DNA of 64,000 nt from Kitagawia praeruptora (lineage: Eukaryota > Streptophyta > Magnoliopsida > Apiales > Apiaceae), in NCBI GenBank assembly GCA_037693485.1, contig CM075344.1:98305001-98369000 (forward strand), read 5' to 3'. A program made the translations under genes and the position numbers. Below are positions 12,309 to 22,344 of this stretch, piece after piece. Every line of letters begins with the position of its first letter. The stretch's first letter is position 1. Under the pieces are notes generated by a model that was not told the DNA's origin, ran no database searches, and worked only from the letters and a program-made list of their open reading frames with translations.

Positions 12309-12823
12309 ACCTCCTTATAGGGAAAATATGAGAGAACCATGTATTTTTTCTAATTCTATAGTAGAATCAAATTTTTTTTATTTTTTTCAAAAAAAAAAAT
12401 TTTTCCTGGGGAAAAAATTTGTAAAGAAAATAAAAGCTGACCTGCCGCGTCATCACTGCCACGTCAGCAGTGACGTCAGCAGTGCTGACATGGCACTGCC
12501 ACGACAGCACTGATGACGTCACTGCTGACGTGGCAGTGACACGTGGAAGTGCCACGTCAGCACTGCTGACGTCACTGATGACGTGGCAATGACACGTCAG
12601 CAGTGAAGTCAGCAGCCAGATTTTTAAAAAAAATATTATAATCTTTTTTTTTAAAGAAAAAAAAATAAATGTTTGGTTCTATCATAGAATCATCAAATTG
12701 GTCTTTTTTTTATAGAACAAAAAAAAAGACCTTTTTTTTTATAGAACCAAAAAATAAAACTTTGATTTTACTATAGAATCATATAAAATTAGTAGTTCTC
12801 TCGTATTCTCCATATAAGGAGGT
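12309..12823. mobile_element. Fold-back / Mutator-like MITE
   Basis: Ends form an imperfect inverted repeat of about 35 bp: ACCTCCTTATAGGGAAAATA at the left matches the reverse complement at 12790-12823. A second inner inverted pair surrounds TTCTATAGTAGAATC / GATTTTACTATAGAATC. The core (12439-12612) is a nest of small palindromes built on CACGTCAGCAGTG / TGACGTGGCA. No clear target duplication is visible, so the superfamily is uncertain. Confidence 0.65.
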
Positions 12824-12931
12824 TAACATTACTCACGGTTGAAGTCAGGAAATATAAAGATTAACAAACTTACTTTGCATCCTTACATAATTAGAACTTA
12901 GAATGAACTAAAATTTAATCATCGAATGAAG

Positions 12932-15242
12932 TTACGAGTATATTGTAGTTGAGTTCCACGAAGACGAAGAGCACGACAAAGGAATCAAGTTAGCATTAGC
13001 TCCACAGGCCAAAAGAAGTTTCGTAACATAGTCACATCTCAGTAGCTGAGAAATGTAAAGAGGAGTTGCACCTTTCTTGCTCATGGCGTCCACATTAGCT
13101 CCCATGTTCAATAACACTTCCACCATATCTTTGTCGCAGCTCTCCACCGCCAAATGCAATGGCGTGTGGCCATCAGCGTCTTGAGAATTAATTTCTGATC
13201 CGAACTCAACCAGCAACATTGCTACATCCTTATGGCCTTTAATCGCAGCCACATGGAGAGGAGTCAATCCGTATTGGTCGGAGTAATTGACTTTAGCATC
13301 GGTTTCTAGTAATTGTTCAAGGAGTTTTACATGTCCACTTCTTGAAGCATTTAGCACTGCTTCCCCACGTTCAAGTAGCTCTACAACTTCTTTCTGCATC
13401 ATCAAAATAAATCATGTTCACAAAATAAATCATGTTCACAGTGTATCCAATTTATCTACAAATAAATTAAGTCATCAATAACGTATTATGAAAATACTAC
13501 ATATACCAATTCCGAAAATGATCAAATCTTTTATTAAAAATTCTTATTTAAGACATTCAAATATATGAAACATGCTTAATGGCATGTTTATCTTATACGT
13601 ATTTAACAAAATTTGAACACTTGTCGTAAAGGGAAAGAGGACAATATCGCTATAACAAGAGTTGAGAGATCTAAGAGGCTATGTTCTATATGAATATTGA
13701 GCAAAATTCATGTCACAACTTTATAATAACATTCTTATTTCAACTGATTTACGGCATTTAAATAACAATCTAAAAACTAATATTAATCACTTTATATTCG
13801 TATTATTTAGAGTAAATTGCAAAAGGTAACTGACCGTAATTTAAAATTTACAATTTGTTGGCCATAAATTGTTTTTGCATTTAAAAAACATGGGCAACAA
13901 CCATTCTTTTGAATTTTTTATTTCAAATTAGTGGCCCTTAACAACACTTTTAAAATATAAAAACGATGTTTGGTAAATATTTTGCAAATTTTAAATTTTG
14001 ATCACTAAAATGCAAATATGTATTAAGTTCGGTCAAAACTTTATTACCTTAGTACCAACCAATTGTTGATGTTTCTGAGAGTGTCCGACACGCATTTTAA
14101 GATGCATATAAAATATCGAAAACTTATTTTAATTTTTTTTTTTTGAATAAAAATATAAACATTCTACTTTAATTCAAAATCATAAAATTGTAAAAATAAG
14201 TTACGAAACTATATTTTATATGCACCTTAAAATGTCACAAATGTAAATAAATGAGTGGGATGGAGGGAATATAATTTACTCTATTATTTATCAAACTTGG
14301 CGGTCGTACCTGCCCTCTTTCACGTGCAAGTTCAAGAGCTGATCGTGGACGATCTGCAGGAGCAATGGTTGGATCGGCACCCATATGAAGAAGCAACTCC
14401 ATCATCCGACGGTCAGCATTAGTGACAGCTTTATACAGAGGCGTCCTACCGTCATTAGTCCTAGCGTCGACATTAGCACCTGCACGCACCAACAACCTAA
14501 CACACTCTTCAAATCCTTCATTTGCTGCCAAATACAAGGGCGTTCTGCCCTCTTTATCTTTACAATCCAACGGTCCACCTTCCTTAATTCTTATCAAACT
14601 CGATATCTCGTCCGTCCGATTATTTGCCGCTGCCACGTGTAAATCAGTCCATTCATTGGACTTTAAAATATTATATTCTGACTGGGTAAGCAACTCAACC
14701 ATTTCCTCCGAGTTGTCCAACTCAGCCGCAACTCGGACGAGTGACTCAGCATCGCGACTCGCCAAAACCGTTTTCTGCCGCTTTAAAATATTCTTGACGG
14801 ACTCACAGTCTCCAGTTATAACAGCATGGCGTAGGAGAAAAGGGCCCACAAAGGCAACTTTGAGTTTAATATCCTGAGTAAGGAACGAGTTGGGTAGTGA
14901 GTTGAACCAGGCATTGACGAGGTGAGACTGAGTTGGCTCGGGGGTGAGTTGTGGAGCGAGTGCGGTGCGGATGAGGAACTTGTCAGGAGGAGAAGAACGA
15001 GGGAAAGTGGAGGGAAGCTGGGATTGAGGTTTGAGAATGACTTGAAAGGTGGTATGAGATAAAGGAGGAATGAGTCCACTGGGTGGGTTAACTAGGAATT
15101 TATGGGGAGAAGAGGTTTGTATTTTGAAAGCTGTAGAGGTGGTGGAACTCAGAGACCTTAAGTGGATAGTGGCACGGCATTTACAACCAAGTGAGAAGTC
15201 TATGCGTACTTCTTGTTCTGACACCTCTACAAGCTTCTCCAT
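12932..15242 (-). CDS. Vapyrin-like protein: MSP (VAP) domain plus ankyrin repeats, two exons
   Basis: Exon 1 is 15242-14310 (311 codons from the ATG at 15242) and exon 2 is 13393-12932. The donor is CAG|GTACGA and the acceptor TGCAG|AAAG. Joined in phase 0 they give about 464 residues, with the junction inside an ankyrin helix (ERGQ|KEVVELL). Residues about 5-125 form an MSP domain (AFKIQTSSPHKFLV, PPSGLIPPLS). Residues about 130-464 hold ankyrin repeats (DLHVAAANNR, GRTPLYLAANEG, GRTPLYKAV, GLTPLHVAAIKGH, GHTPLHLAVES). This architecture is that of Vapyrin and Vapyrin-like proteins; Vapyrin supports arbuscular mycorrhizal colonisation and associates with small endomembrane compartments. Whether this copy is the symbiotic one or a VPY-like paralogue cannot be told here. 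The frame is intact and it is the only convincing full host gene in the window. Start choice: the open frame extends three codons upstream without ATG. Confidence 0.88.
13394..14309 (-). other. Intron of the Vapyrin-like gene
   Basis: The intron is about 916 bp with GT...AG ends on minus, AT-rich, and restores phase exactly. No nested element with recognisable ends is seen in it. Confidence 0.85.
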
Positions 15243-15395
15243 CCCTTCCAATGTGATAACAATAGCAATTCAGATTAGTGTTGAATGAATGGCTAGCGTC
15301 AGCGATACCATGTGCTGCGCTGGTGTGGTCCCACCAATAAACTTTATAATCAGCCATGCATGTGTTTGTATTTGAAATAATAATAAAAATAACTA

Positions 15396-15976
15396 CCCCT
15401 CCGTCCCAAAAAGATCGACACACTTTCCTTTTTGGAACGTCCCAAAATTAATGAACCTACAATACTTACTACTCCCTCTGTCTCACATTGTTTTTCTTGT
15501 TTGAAATGTCGGCCCTGTTCATAACATGAGACAAATTACTAATTTACGTTTAATCTATAAGACGGAATATAGTCATGAGTGATCTTGTTGGATTCATATT
15601 TATCAGTACTTTAATACAGTGAAGTTTTTATATTTAAAACTAATACGAAATTAAAGATATTAACGATCAAAAGTACGCGTTGGCAAACGTGTCCAGTCAA
15701 AACAGGAATGATATTTAGGGACGGAGGGAGTATTTTTTAACACTACTTTTCACTATTACACCCACTAACTTTATTCCTCTTTTATTAAACAAATACTATA
15801 AACACTATTACATCCACTACTTTACTCTCACTATCTCAAATCTATTTTTAAATATTCATAGGTCCCACCACTTACCCACTTTTTCTCTAACTTTACTCAT
15901 TTTTTAACAAGTCAATTGTAACTTTCTTAATCTCCGTGAAAGTCAAACCAGCTCAAACTTTATGGAACGGAGGGAG
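15396..15976. mobile_element. Stowaway-type MITE A, interrupted by MITE B
   Basis: Ends are CCCCTCCGTCCC and GGAACGGAGGGAG, flanked by TA on both sides (15394-15395, 15977-15978), as for Tc1/mariner-derived Stowaway MITEs. Removing MITE B leaves about 320 bp that match MITE C in inverted orientation. Confidence 0.82.
15472..15730. mobile_element. Stowaway-type MITE B nested in MITE A
   Basis: Ends are CTCCCTCTGTCTC and GGGACGGAGGGAG, flanked by TA (15470-15471, 15731-15732). The 259-bp interior differs from MITE A, so it is a distinct subfamily inserted later. Confidence 0.8.
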
Positions 15977-16108
15977 TATTTTTTTGATAAAAAATAATAA
16001 AAATAACCATTCAAAAAAAAAAAGTGGTCAATTGTAATGTTTTGAATATTCCGCAACGATTGATTATCCCAATTTGTATTGGTTATCCCAAATATTGGAT
16101 AGAGAATA

Positions 16109-16465
16109 CTCCCTCCGTCCCATAAAGTTTGAACCGGTTTGATTTTCACGGAGATTAAGAAAGTTACAATTGACTTGTTAAAAAATGAGTAAAGTTAGAT
16201 GAAAAGTGGGTAAGTGGTGGGACCTATGAATATTTAAAGATAGATTTGAGATAGTGGGAGTAAAGTAGTGGGTGTAATAGTGTTTATAGTATTTGTTTAA
16301 TAAAAAAGAAATAAAGTTAGTGGGTGTAATAGTGAAAAGTAGTGTTCAAAAATAGTAAGTATAGTAGGTTCATTAGTTTTGGGACGTCCCAAAAAGGAAA
16401 GTGTGTCAATCTTTTTGGGACGTCCCAAAAAGGAAAGTGTGTCAATCTTTTTGGGACGGAGGGAG
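16109..16465. mobile_element. Stowaway-type MITE C, inverted copy of MITE A
   Basis: Ends are CTCCCTCCGTCCC and GGGACGGAGGGAG with TA at 16107-16108 and 16466-16467. A ~38-bp block next to the right end (GGGACGTCCCAAAAAGGAAA...) is tandemly duplicated, explaining its extra length over A. A and C together could form a large hairpin. Confidence 0.82.
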
Positions 16466-16467
16466 TA

Positions 16468-16818
16468 TTTCACTAACAATTAGATATCCCATATGCTGAA
16501 ATATTCCAATAACACTTGGTGATCTCATATAAAAATGGATAATTCATTGGCAATTGGCTATCATTGACCAAAATTTTAAAAAAAGTTATTTTTGTTAATT
16601 TTGTATAAAGAACAAAAGTTAAAATTAACATTCACCCTTTTCGTTTTTGTCAAACTCTCTTTTCAATTGTTTATACTTAAATTTGATTTCTAAGTAATAA
16701 CAATTTGTTATATTTTATTTGTTTTACGTATTTTAATTTGATTAGATTTGTAAAAGTGTAAGGCTTGTTAAATCGTATTTTAAATAAGATGTGTGTTATT
16801 ATTATATTTTAAATTCAA
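16468..16818. other. AT-rich intergenic DNA, nothing recognised
   Basis: No ORF, repeat boundary or RNA gene is supported. The CACTA transposon begins at 16819. Confidence 0.6.
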
Positions 16819-16849
16819 CACTACACCATATACGGCTTATTGCAACACC
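16819..16849 (+). repeat. Left terminal inverted repeat of the CACTA element
   Basis: Begins CACTACACCATATACGGC and ends TGCAACACC. It pairs with 32098-32128. Confidence 0.85.
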
Positions 16850-17079
16850 GATATGTATAAGTGTTACAAAAAGTGTTACAATAGACACAAAATTTGGTAG
16901 TCTATTGCAATATTTTTAAAAGTGTTGCAAGAAATACCAAAAATGTTGCAAGAAAAATGATAATTTTGAAATTTTATAACAATTGCAACACTTTACGGAA
17001 AAACGTTACAACAGACGAAATGGTTTCAGTCAAAATTATAGGCGGGAGTTTGGTTTTTTCGTTGGGCGGAATATTCCCC

Positions 17080-17183
17080 CCCCCCTAATTAAAAATTTCC
17101 CCCATAGAATTTTTTTCATTCCCCCCAAAGTATTTCCCCCTTTCAGTGTATCTCCCTCGACCCTCTCTCTCACTCTTTCTCTC

Positions 17184-17232
<49 letters not shown>

Positions 17233-17640
17233 CTCTCTCTCAAAAAACACTCACCCACATAAAATCAAAACCCTAGCTTTTCTTTAGAACCCTAGCTTTT
17301 CTTTCAAAACACACACCCACAGAAATCGAAACCCTAGGTCCAAATGAGGTCGACCCGATTTCAATTACATAAAACCTTAACTTTTGTTTGCGTGGAAATC
17401 GATCGATTTGCATTAGTTAAGCGAAATCGAAGCTTAAATCTTGTTATTCACTTCAATTCTTAGCTCTGTGTTCTTACAATTAGTAAGTGATTTCCAAATT
17501 ACTTTCAATTTTTGATAATTTCAATTTTTGATTTTTAATTGAGCTTATGCTTGCAGATTGGAGCTCGATTCGGCAAACATTAATAAGGAGATTGATTCAT
17601 CTACGATTAGTAAGTGACAAGAATCTACAGTTAGTAACTT
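17080..17640 (+). other. 5'-UTR-like captured DNA with a CT microsatellite
   Basis: A (CT)n tract (about 17186-17226) is followed by two copies of AACCCTAGCTTTTCTTT and by text typical of plant 5' untranslated leaders. Phrases such as CTTGCAG|ATTGGAGCTC and GTAAGTGA look like splice sites. No start codon with a good reading frame is supported. It may be a captured promoter or first-exon region. Confidence 0.45.
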
Positions 17641-18390
17641 ACTATCGACGGTTTTTGAATTAGTAATTGATTCTTAAGTTGTATTGATTGGTTTTTGTTT
17701 GTATTTGTTTGTTGGTGTTTGTATTTGTGTTTTTATGTTCATATATGTATTTGCCTTCTTTATGTGCAGATTAGTTATTTGAATGTTTCAGTTTGTGTAA
17801 GGTAATTTTCTTGTTCTTCCGTGTTATTGTTTGTTAATTGTGCCCTAATTTTTTTGTTTATTTGGTGTTAATTGTTAGTGGGTTTTTTGTTAATTAATGG
17901 AATCTTGTTATAATTTGTGTACTTAGCTTTAATTCATGTTAATTGCCTAGAAATGATATTTAGGTGTAATTTTTTGCCAAGTTTGTGTTTAATTCACATA
18001 CTAATATGCTTTTATGATTTTATATGTTGTTATCTGCTCAAGGATTTCACAAGAATGTTGGATGAACACATACTTATGATACGGTGATACGTTAATTTCT
18101 CTTATGAAAATTCTATAATAGAAAGTCTAGTAGGGAGACAAGTATCAAAGATATTTAGCAAGCACTTACTTGCCAAAATCATTTCCAGATGGCTCGTCTG
18201 AAGGACCAGATTCTCTTGTATTAGAACTAGTGCAACTTGGACATAATGACATAGAGAAGAAATTTGGGTTTCCATTATTGATTTAGTGGAGTATTGACAT
18301 AATGACATGCATATCCAAAAATCGTGTTACATTTAAGGAAGTATCATTAGGCTTCTTTAAAACAGTTACTACATGACATTAAGTATCATA

Positions 18391-18391
<1 letters not shown>

Positions 18392-18421
<30 letters not shown>
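18392..18421. repeat. (CA)n microsatellite
   Basis: About 15 uninterrupted CA dinucleotides. Confidence 0.95.
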
Positions 18422-18424
<3 letters not shown>

Positions 18425-18689
18425 TCTATCTCTCTAGATGCATGATCTTTTATATACTCCCGTGCACTAAGTTCTGAGAAGGTATCCAGCTTTCCTATAT
18501 AGCACAGTTTTTGCTTTTATTAATCCAGAAGTTGGTAAAAATACCATCAAGCTTTGCTCTAGAAATATATATTACTTGCAAGATAAATTTATATCATAGT
18601 GATCCCAAACTATTTCTTGGTGTAAAATCATTTTATCTTAGTTTGAAATGTATTATTAATGTCTTACGTGTTACTATCATTCACATTCA

Positions 18690-19163
18690 CGCTACTGCAC
18701 TTATTACAAGTATATGCAGAAATCTTCAATCTGCAGCTAAAATGGTTGAGCACGCTGAGTATACAGTGGTATTAAGAGGTGATTTAACATTAAGAGGCCA
18801 TTTCCTAGAGGCAAGGACACTTGAATATTATCTATTATTTCTGTAATAATGTTGTTGTTCTGAGTATAAAAACATTTTTTATGATATATGTAGGAGGCAG
18901 ATGCAGCTGTGTCAGTACTTGGTGAGATGGATGCCTGGATCATTTGTCTTTTTTTTTCAGGGAGGCCGTTACACCATTAATGATATACACTATGTTGCAG
19001 AAGATAAGCGGTATTGTTCTATTGTGTCTTACACCGTCGTATTTTTGATATTTCAATACTCACTATATTGTTATGTTCCTGGGTTTGTAGGCTTGTTCCT
19101 GCGGGGGACACAGAATTTGCAAAAGATGCTGTCTTTGGATATAAATGTTCAAACCTCTGTGAG
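18690..19163 (+). pseudogene. Captured fragment of a YgbK/OtnK-type sugar-acid kinase domain gene
   Basis: Three exon-like blocks in order encode parts of the four-carbon-acid sugar kinase N-terminal domain found in the plant fused dehydrogenase/kinase/aldolase protein: ICRNLQSAAKMVEHAEYTVV...LTLRGHFLE (about 18711-18811), EADAAVSVLGEMDAW...GGRYTINDIHYVAEDKR (18894-19010), and LVPAGDTEFAKDAVFGYKCS (19091-19163). Introns with AG acceptors separate them; the first donor is GC rather than GT. A Ser in the conserved GDSTLRGH motif is replaced by Leu. The rest of the protein is missing. This is seen from the sequence; assignment to the family rests on recall of the plant protein. It is a transposon-captured gene piece, not a functional gene. 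Confidence 0.72.
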
Positions 19164-19209
19164 GTCTGTAGCCTTTTACTTTACATGAAGTGCATTGTAG
19201 TATTACAAC

Positions 19210-20823
19210 ACCCATAGGCGGATTAGTTTGAGTGAACAAGAACTTGCAAGGGCAGCTGAGTCATACAGAACTAAGGGTATATGAGGTTTCTGATAATGTA
19301 GTTGTTAGGTTGAATCTGGTTTTGAGATTTGTGTATCAAGCATTATGCTTTAATTGCCTAAATTGTGTTTTATAAGTCTGTGTCAAAATTAAAATAGAAG
19401 TATTCACTCATTATGTAGGCAAGTGCTTCCTTCCATATTGTGCCTATTGCTTTTTGTTCATGGATAACATTCCACTTGCGGATTCTATGTGCCCATACAA
19501 ACATGCCTGTGATTGTGTTGCATATAGTCTATTTTGGCCAGATCAGACTAAATGTTTCTTTTGTCCAGGTATCACAGGTATGCCGCTACAAGCATATATC
19601 TTCATGGGACCGATTTATTATTAAAAGTTGAAACACATGGTAAGTCAAAAGGTCTTCTAAGCTTGTGCATCCTTTCAATTCTTTTGTAATTATGAAGGTA
19701 CATTTCACCATGCACAATCTGTATTGCTTGTACGCGTTTATGGTTTCGTCTTTTTAAGATAAAAAACAGCCATAACTAGTGCAGTGTGGTTTTCTTAATA
19801 GATGATTTTGTGAATTGTCATTATCGATATTATATACTGCACAATGCTAGATATGAAGTAATAACTTACATTTTAGAGGATTCTATGGTTGCTTTGCAAC
19901 ATCCAGATAAAGCAAGTGAATATATTTTATTGTATCTCTTTTTATGTATGAAATTCTCTGTTTTCTACCAGTAAATAAGTAATCATCTGACATTTAGTTG
20001 GATAAACACACACACACACGTACATAGAAATTGTTAGATAGTTGTGATAGTCTCTATCTCTATCACTTCTCCTGGACTAGTGTATTTCAGTTGTCTTTAA
20101 CATGCATTGGACATTCATCTATGCATTCCTAGACTACTAGACATATATCTATGAAGTCATCCGCATTGAACAGGGCTCACACATCAGTATGGTTTAGGGG
20201 AAGGTTCCAATTTATGCGAACTTACCTTTATTTATCAGGAGCTGTCATGTAAAAAAAAATATTTCTCAATCCTTTTCGCTTGTCTGACGCTATATCACTA
20301 ATATGAAAATAAGAAAACAATCTTTGTGTTATATATGATTTTTGTCCCTTCTCTATTTTAGCATGCATCCACATTATATATTGATATGTATTTACCAGTT
20401 AACATATGAGATATCTTGTATTTGAGATACAATTTCTGAATTGGCAACTTCGAATTATCTTTCATAAAACAGGGAATTGTAGGATTTGGCATTGGTCTGG
20501 CAGCAATGGTGAGTTTCTGGTTATTCAATTTATATGATTAACAATTTTTATTATAATGAATTTACCTCCGACCACTAGTTTGCACTTTCCTCTATTTACA
20601 TATTTTAGTAAATTATGTAAAAACACAAATTGTAGGGGAATCGAGCAATAGTAGAGATTCAGTTTGCAGATTATATATATCCTGCTTTCGATCAGATACA
20701 TGCCCTCTTAGTATATATATTTTCCCCATCGCATGCACGTTGTTTTGACTGATTCTTCTTGTAGATTGTAAACGAAGCTGCTAAGTTCAGATATCGCAGT
20801 GATAATCAGTTTAACTATGGAGG
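19210..20823 (+). pseudogene. Further exon-like fragments of unidentified origin in the CACTA element
   Basis: Several short blocks bounded by plausible splice sites keep open frames: one encoding ISLSEQELARAAESYRTK (about 19212-19276), one that can read HRYAATSIYLHGTDLLLKVE (about 19570-19645, before GTAAGT), one reading GIVGFGIGLAAM (about 20473-20510), and one reading IVNEAAKFRYRSDNQFNYGG (20764-20822). A last block (31294-31390) reads AKGLISEYQPKYNSARAVYR beyond the copia insertion. I do not recognise the source gene. They suggest that a second gene was captured with its introns, the copia element having landed in one intron. There are also uninformative AT-rich stretches between them. 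Confidence 0.4.
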
Positions 20824-21007
20824 TAAACCTATGTGCTGTTGATAGAGAAAAATGGCTTTCTTTTGTTGTTTACTATGTCTTTAGTTAGATTTTGAGCTTT
20901 TGACACTTTGTAATTCCTAGTTTATGTTGATTAGCATCATGAAGTTCGCAATATTAATCTTGGTGTTGTATATGCATCAAATTAAACTTGTGCTGGAATT
21001 TGAATTT

Positions 21008-22291
21008 TGAAACTCCTAAGTTTTGATGATAACAAACAGCAAGCCATTTGGCTTGTAGATATAAAAACAGCATGCTATTTCGTTTGTTCTAACTTGGTCT
21101 TGCAGGTTAAAACAGCATGCCATTTGTGTATGCTCTAACGTGTTTCTGCAGGGTAAAACAGCTTACTGATTGTCTAATCAGTACACATCAAACAGCAAGC
21201 CATTTGTCGCAAACAGCATGCCAATTGTACAATCAGCAAGCTGATTGTGTCTGACGCTTTTTCAGTTCATTTCGGGAATTTAAGAGAACAGTCAAGAGGA
21301 GATGTTATATTGATTACATATATAGATTATATGTAAAAATCCTCAGAATATATATTCACCATCCTCCCACTTAAGCTTTTGGAGTCAAGACAAAATTCCT
21401 TTTGAATTAATAAGGTTACCTTACCTTATTTTATTACACCTCCATACCTCCACTAAATACATCACATGGGACTTTTACAAACATTATTCCCTGCACATTA
21501 TCTTCACCATACACGCACCAGTGCTCAGTCTTTTGCAGAGAATCAAACACACTCCATTGATCAAAAGAAGCCCTCCATTACTAACGGCTTGAATTCATAC
21601 CGTTGGAATTCTTTCAAGCCTTAAACCTTCAGATCTTGTTCACCTATATAAGAACTGAATAACATCAGTTCTTGTCACTGAATACAACGTGCAGAAAACA
21701 AGATATACTCACACAACTACTGAGCTTTCATTGCTAAACCTTTCAAAACCTTCAAACCTCATCATACACGTATATATATATATTCAGAGGATTTATAGGT
21801 TGAGTTGTATTCTTTCAAAACATTTGTATTGTTCAAAGTGTATTGTTTTGCTGTTGTACAAGATTGGCTTCAGGTTTTAGGGTGAGTCGAACTAGACTAG
21901 AGAAGTATACTTGGGAAGTAGTACTTAGAAAGTTAGTTGTTCACAGGTAAACAGCAAGCCATTTGTAATCAGCAAGGGTTAAGGGAGATATATTGTTGGA
22001 TCTTGTAATCGGTTTATAGTTGATCAATAATATATTCTCTTACCAAGTTTGGTAAGGGACCAGGACGTAGACCATAGGGGATTAGGGGTCGAACCTGGCT
22101 AAAAGATTGTGTGTCTCTTTTACTTACTGTTTATATTCTTTCTGCATTGCATTTCAGGTACAATCAGCGTGCTGTTTGCGAACTGTGTTATCACAAACAG
22201 CAAGCTGTTTTCAGTAAATTTCAAAACAGTTCATAATTTCACACTATTAACCAAAAACACCTATTCACCCCCCCTCTAGGTGTTGTTTTTA
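21008..22291 (+). repeat. 5' LTR of the SIRE-type element
   Basis: Starts TGAAACTCCTAAG and ends TTGTTTTTA. It contains about 11 copies of the AAACAGCAWGC motif and a TATA box at 21645-21652. The short ORF inside it recurs identically in the 3' LTR and is not a gene. Confidence 0.95.
21645..21652 (+). promoter_or_regulatory. TATA box in the SIRE-type 5' LTR
   Basis: TATATAAG is followed by AACTGAATAA, a typical plant LTR promoter arrangement. The counterpart in the 3' LTR is at 30621-30628. Confidence 0.6.
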
Positions 22292-22293
22292 AT

Positions 22294-22305
22294 TGGTATC
22301 AGAGC
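22294..22305 (+). other. Primer binding site, initiator tRNA-Met type
   Basis: TGGTATCAGAGC, the standard Ty1/copia primer site, starts two bases after the LTR end. Confidence 0.92.
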
Positions 22306-22344
22306 GAGGTATACTAATATTTCTGTAACAGGAAGGTATCGATC

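Noticed and set aside
21689..21880. 63-residue ORF, repeated at 30665-30856
   Set aside because: It is a duplicated piece of the two LTRs, not a gene family.
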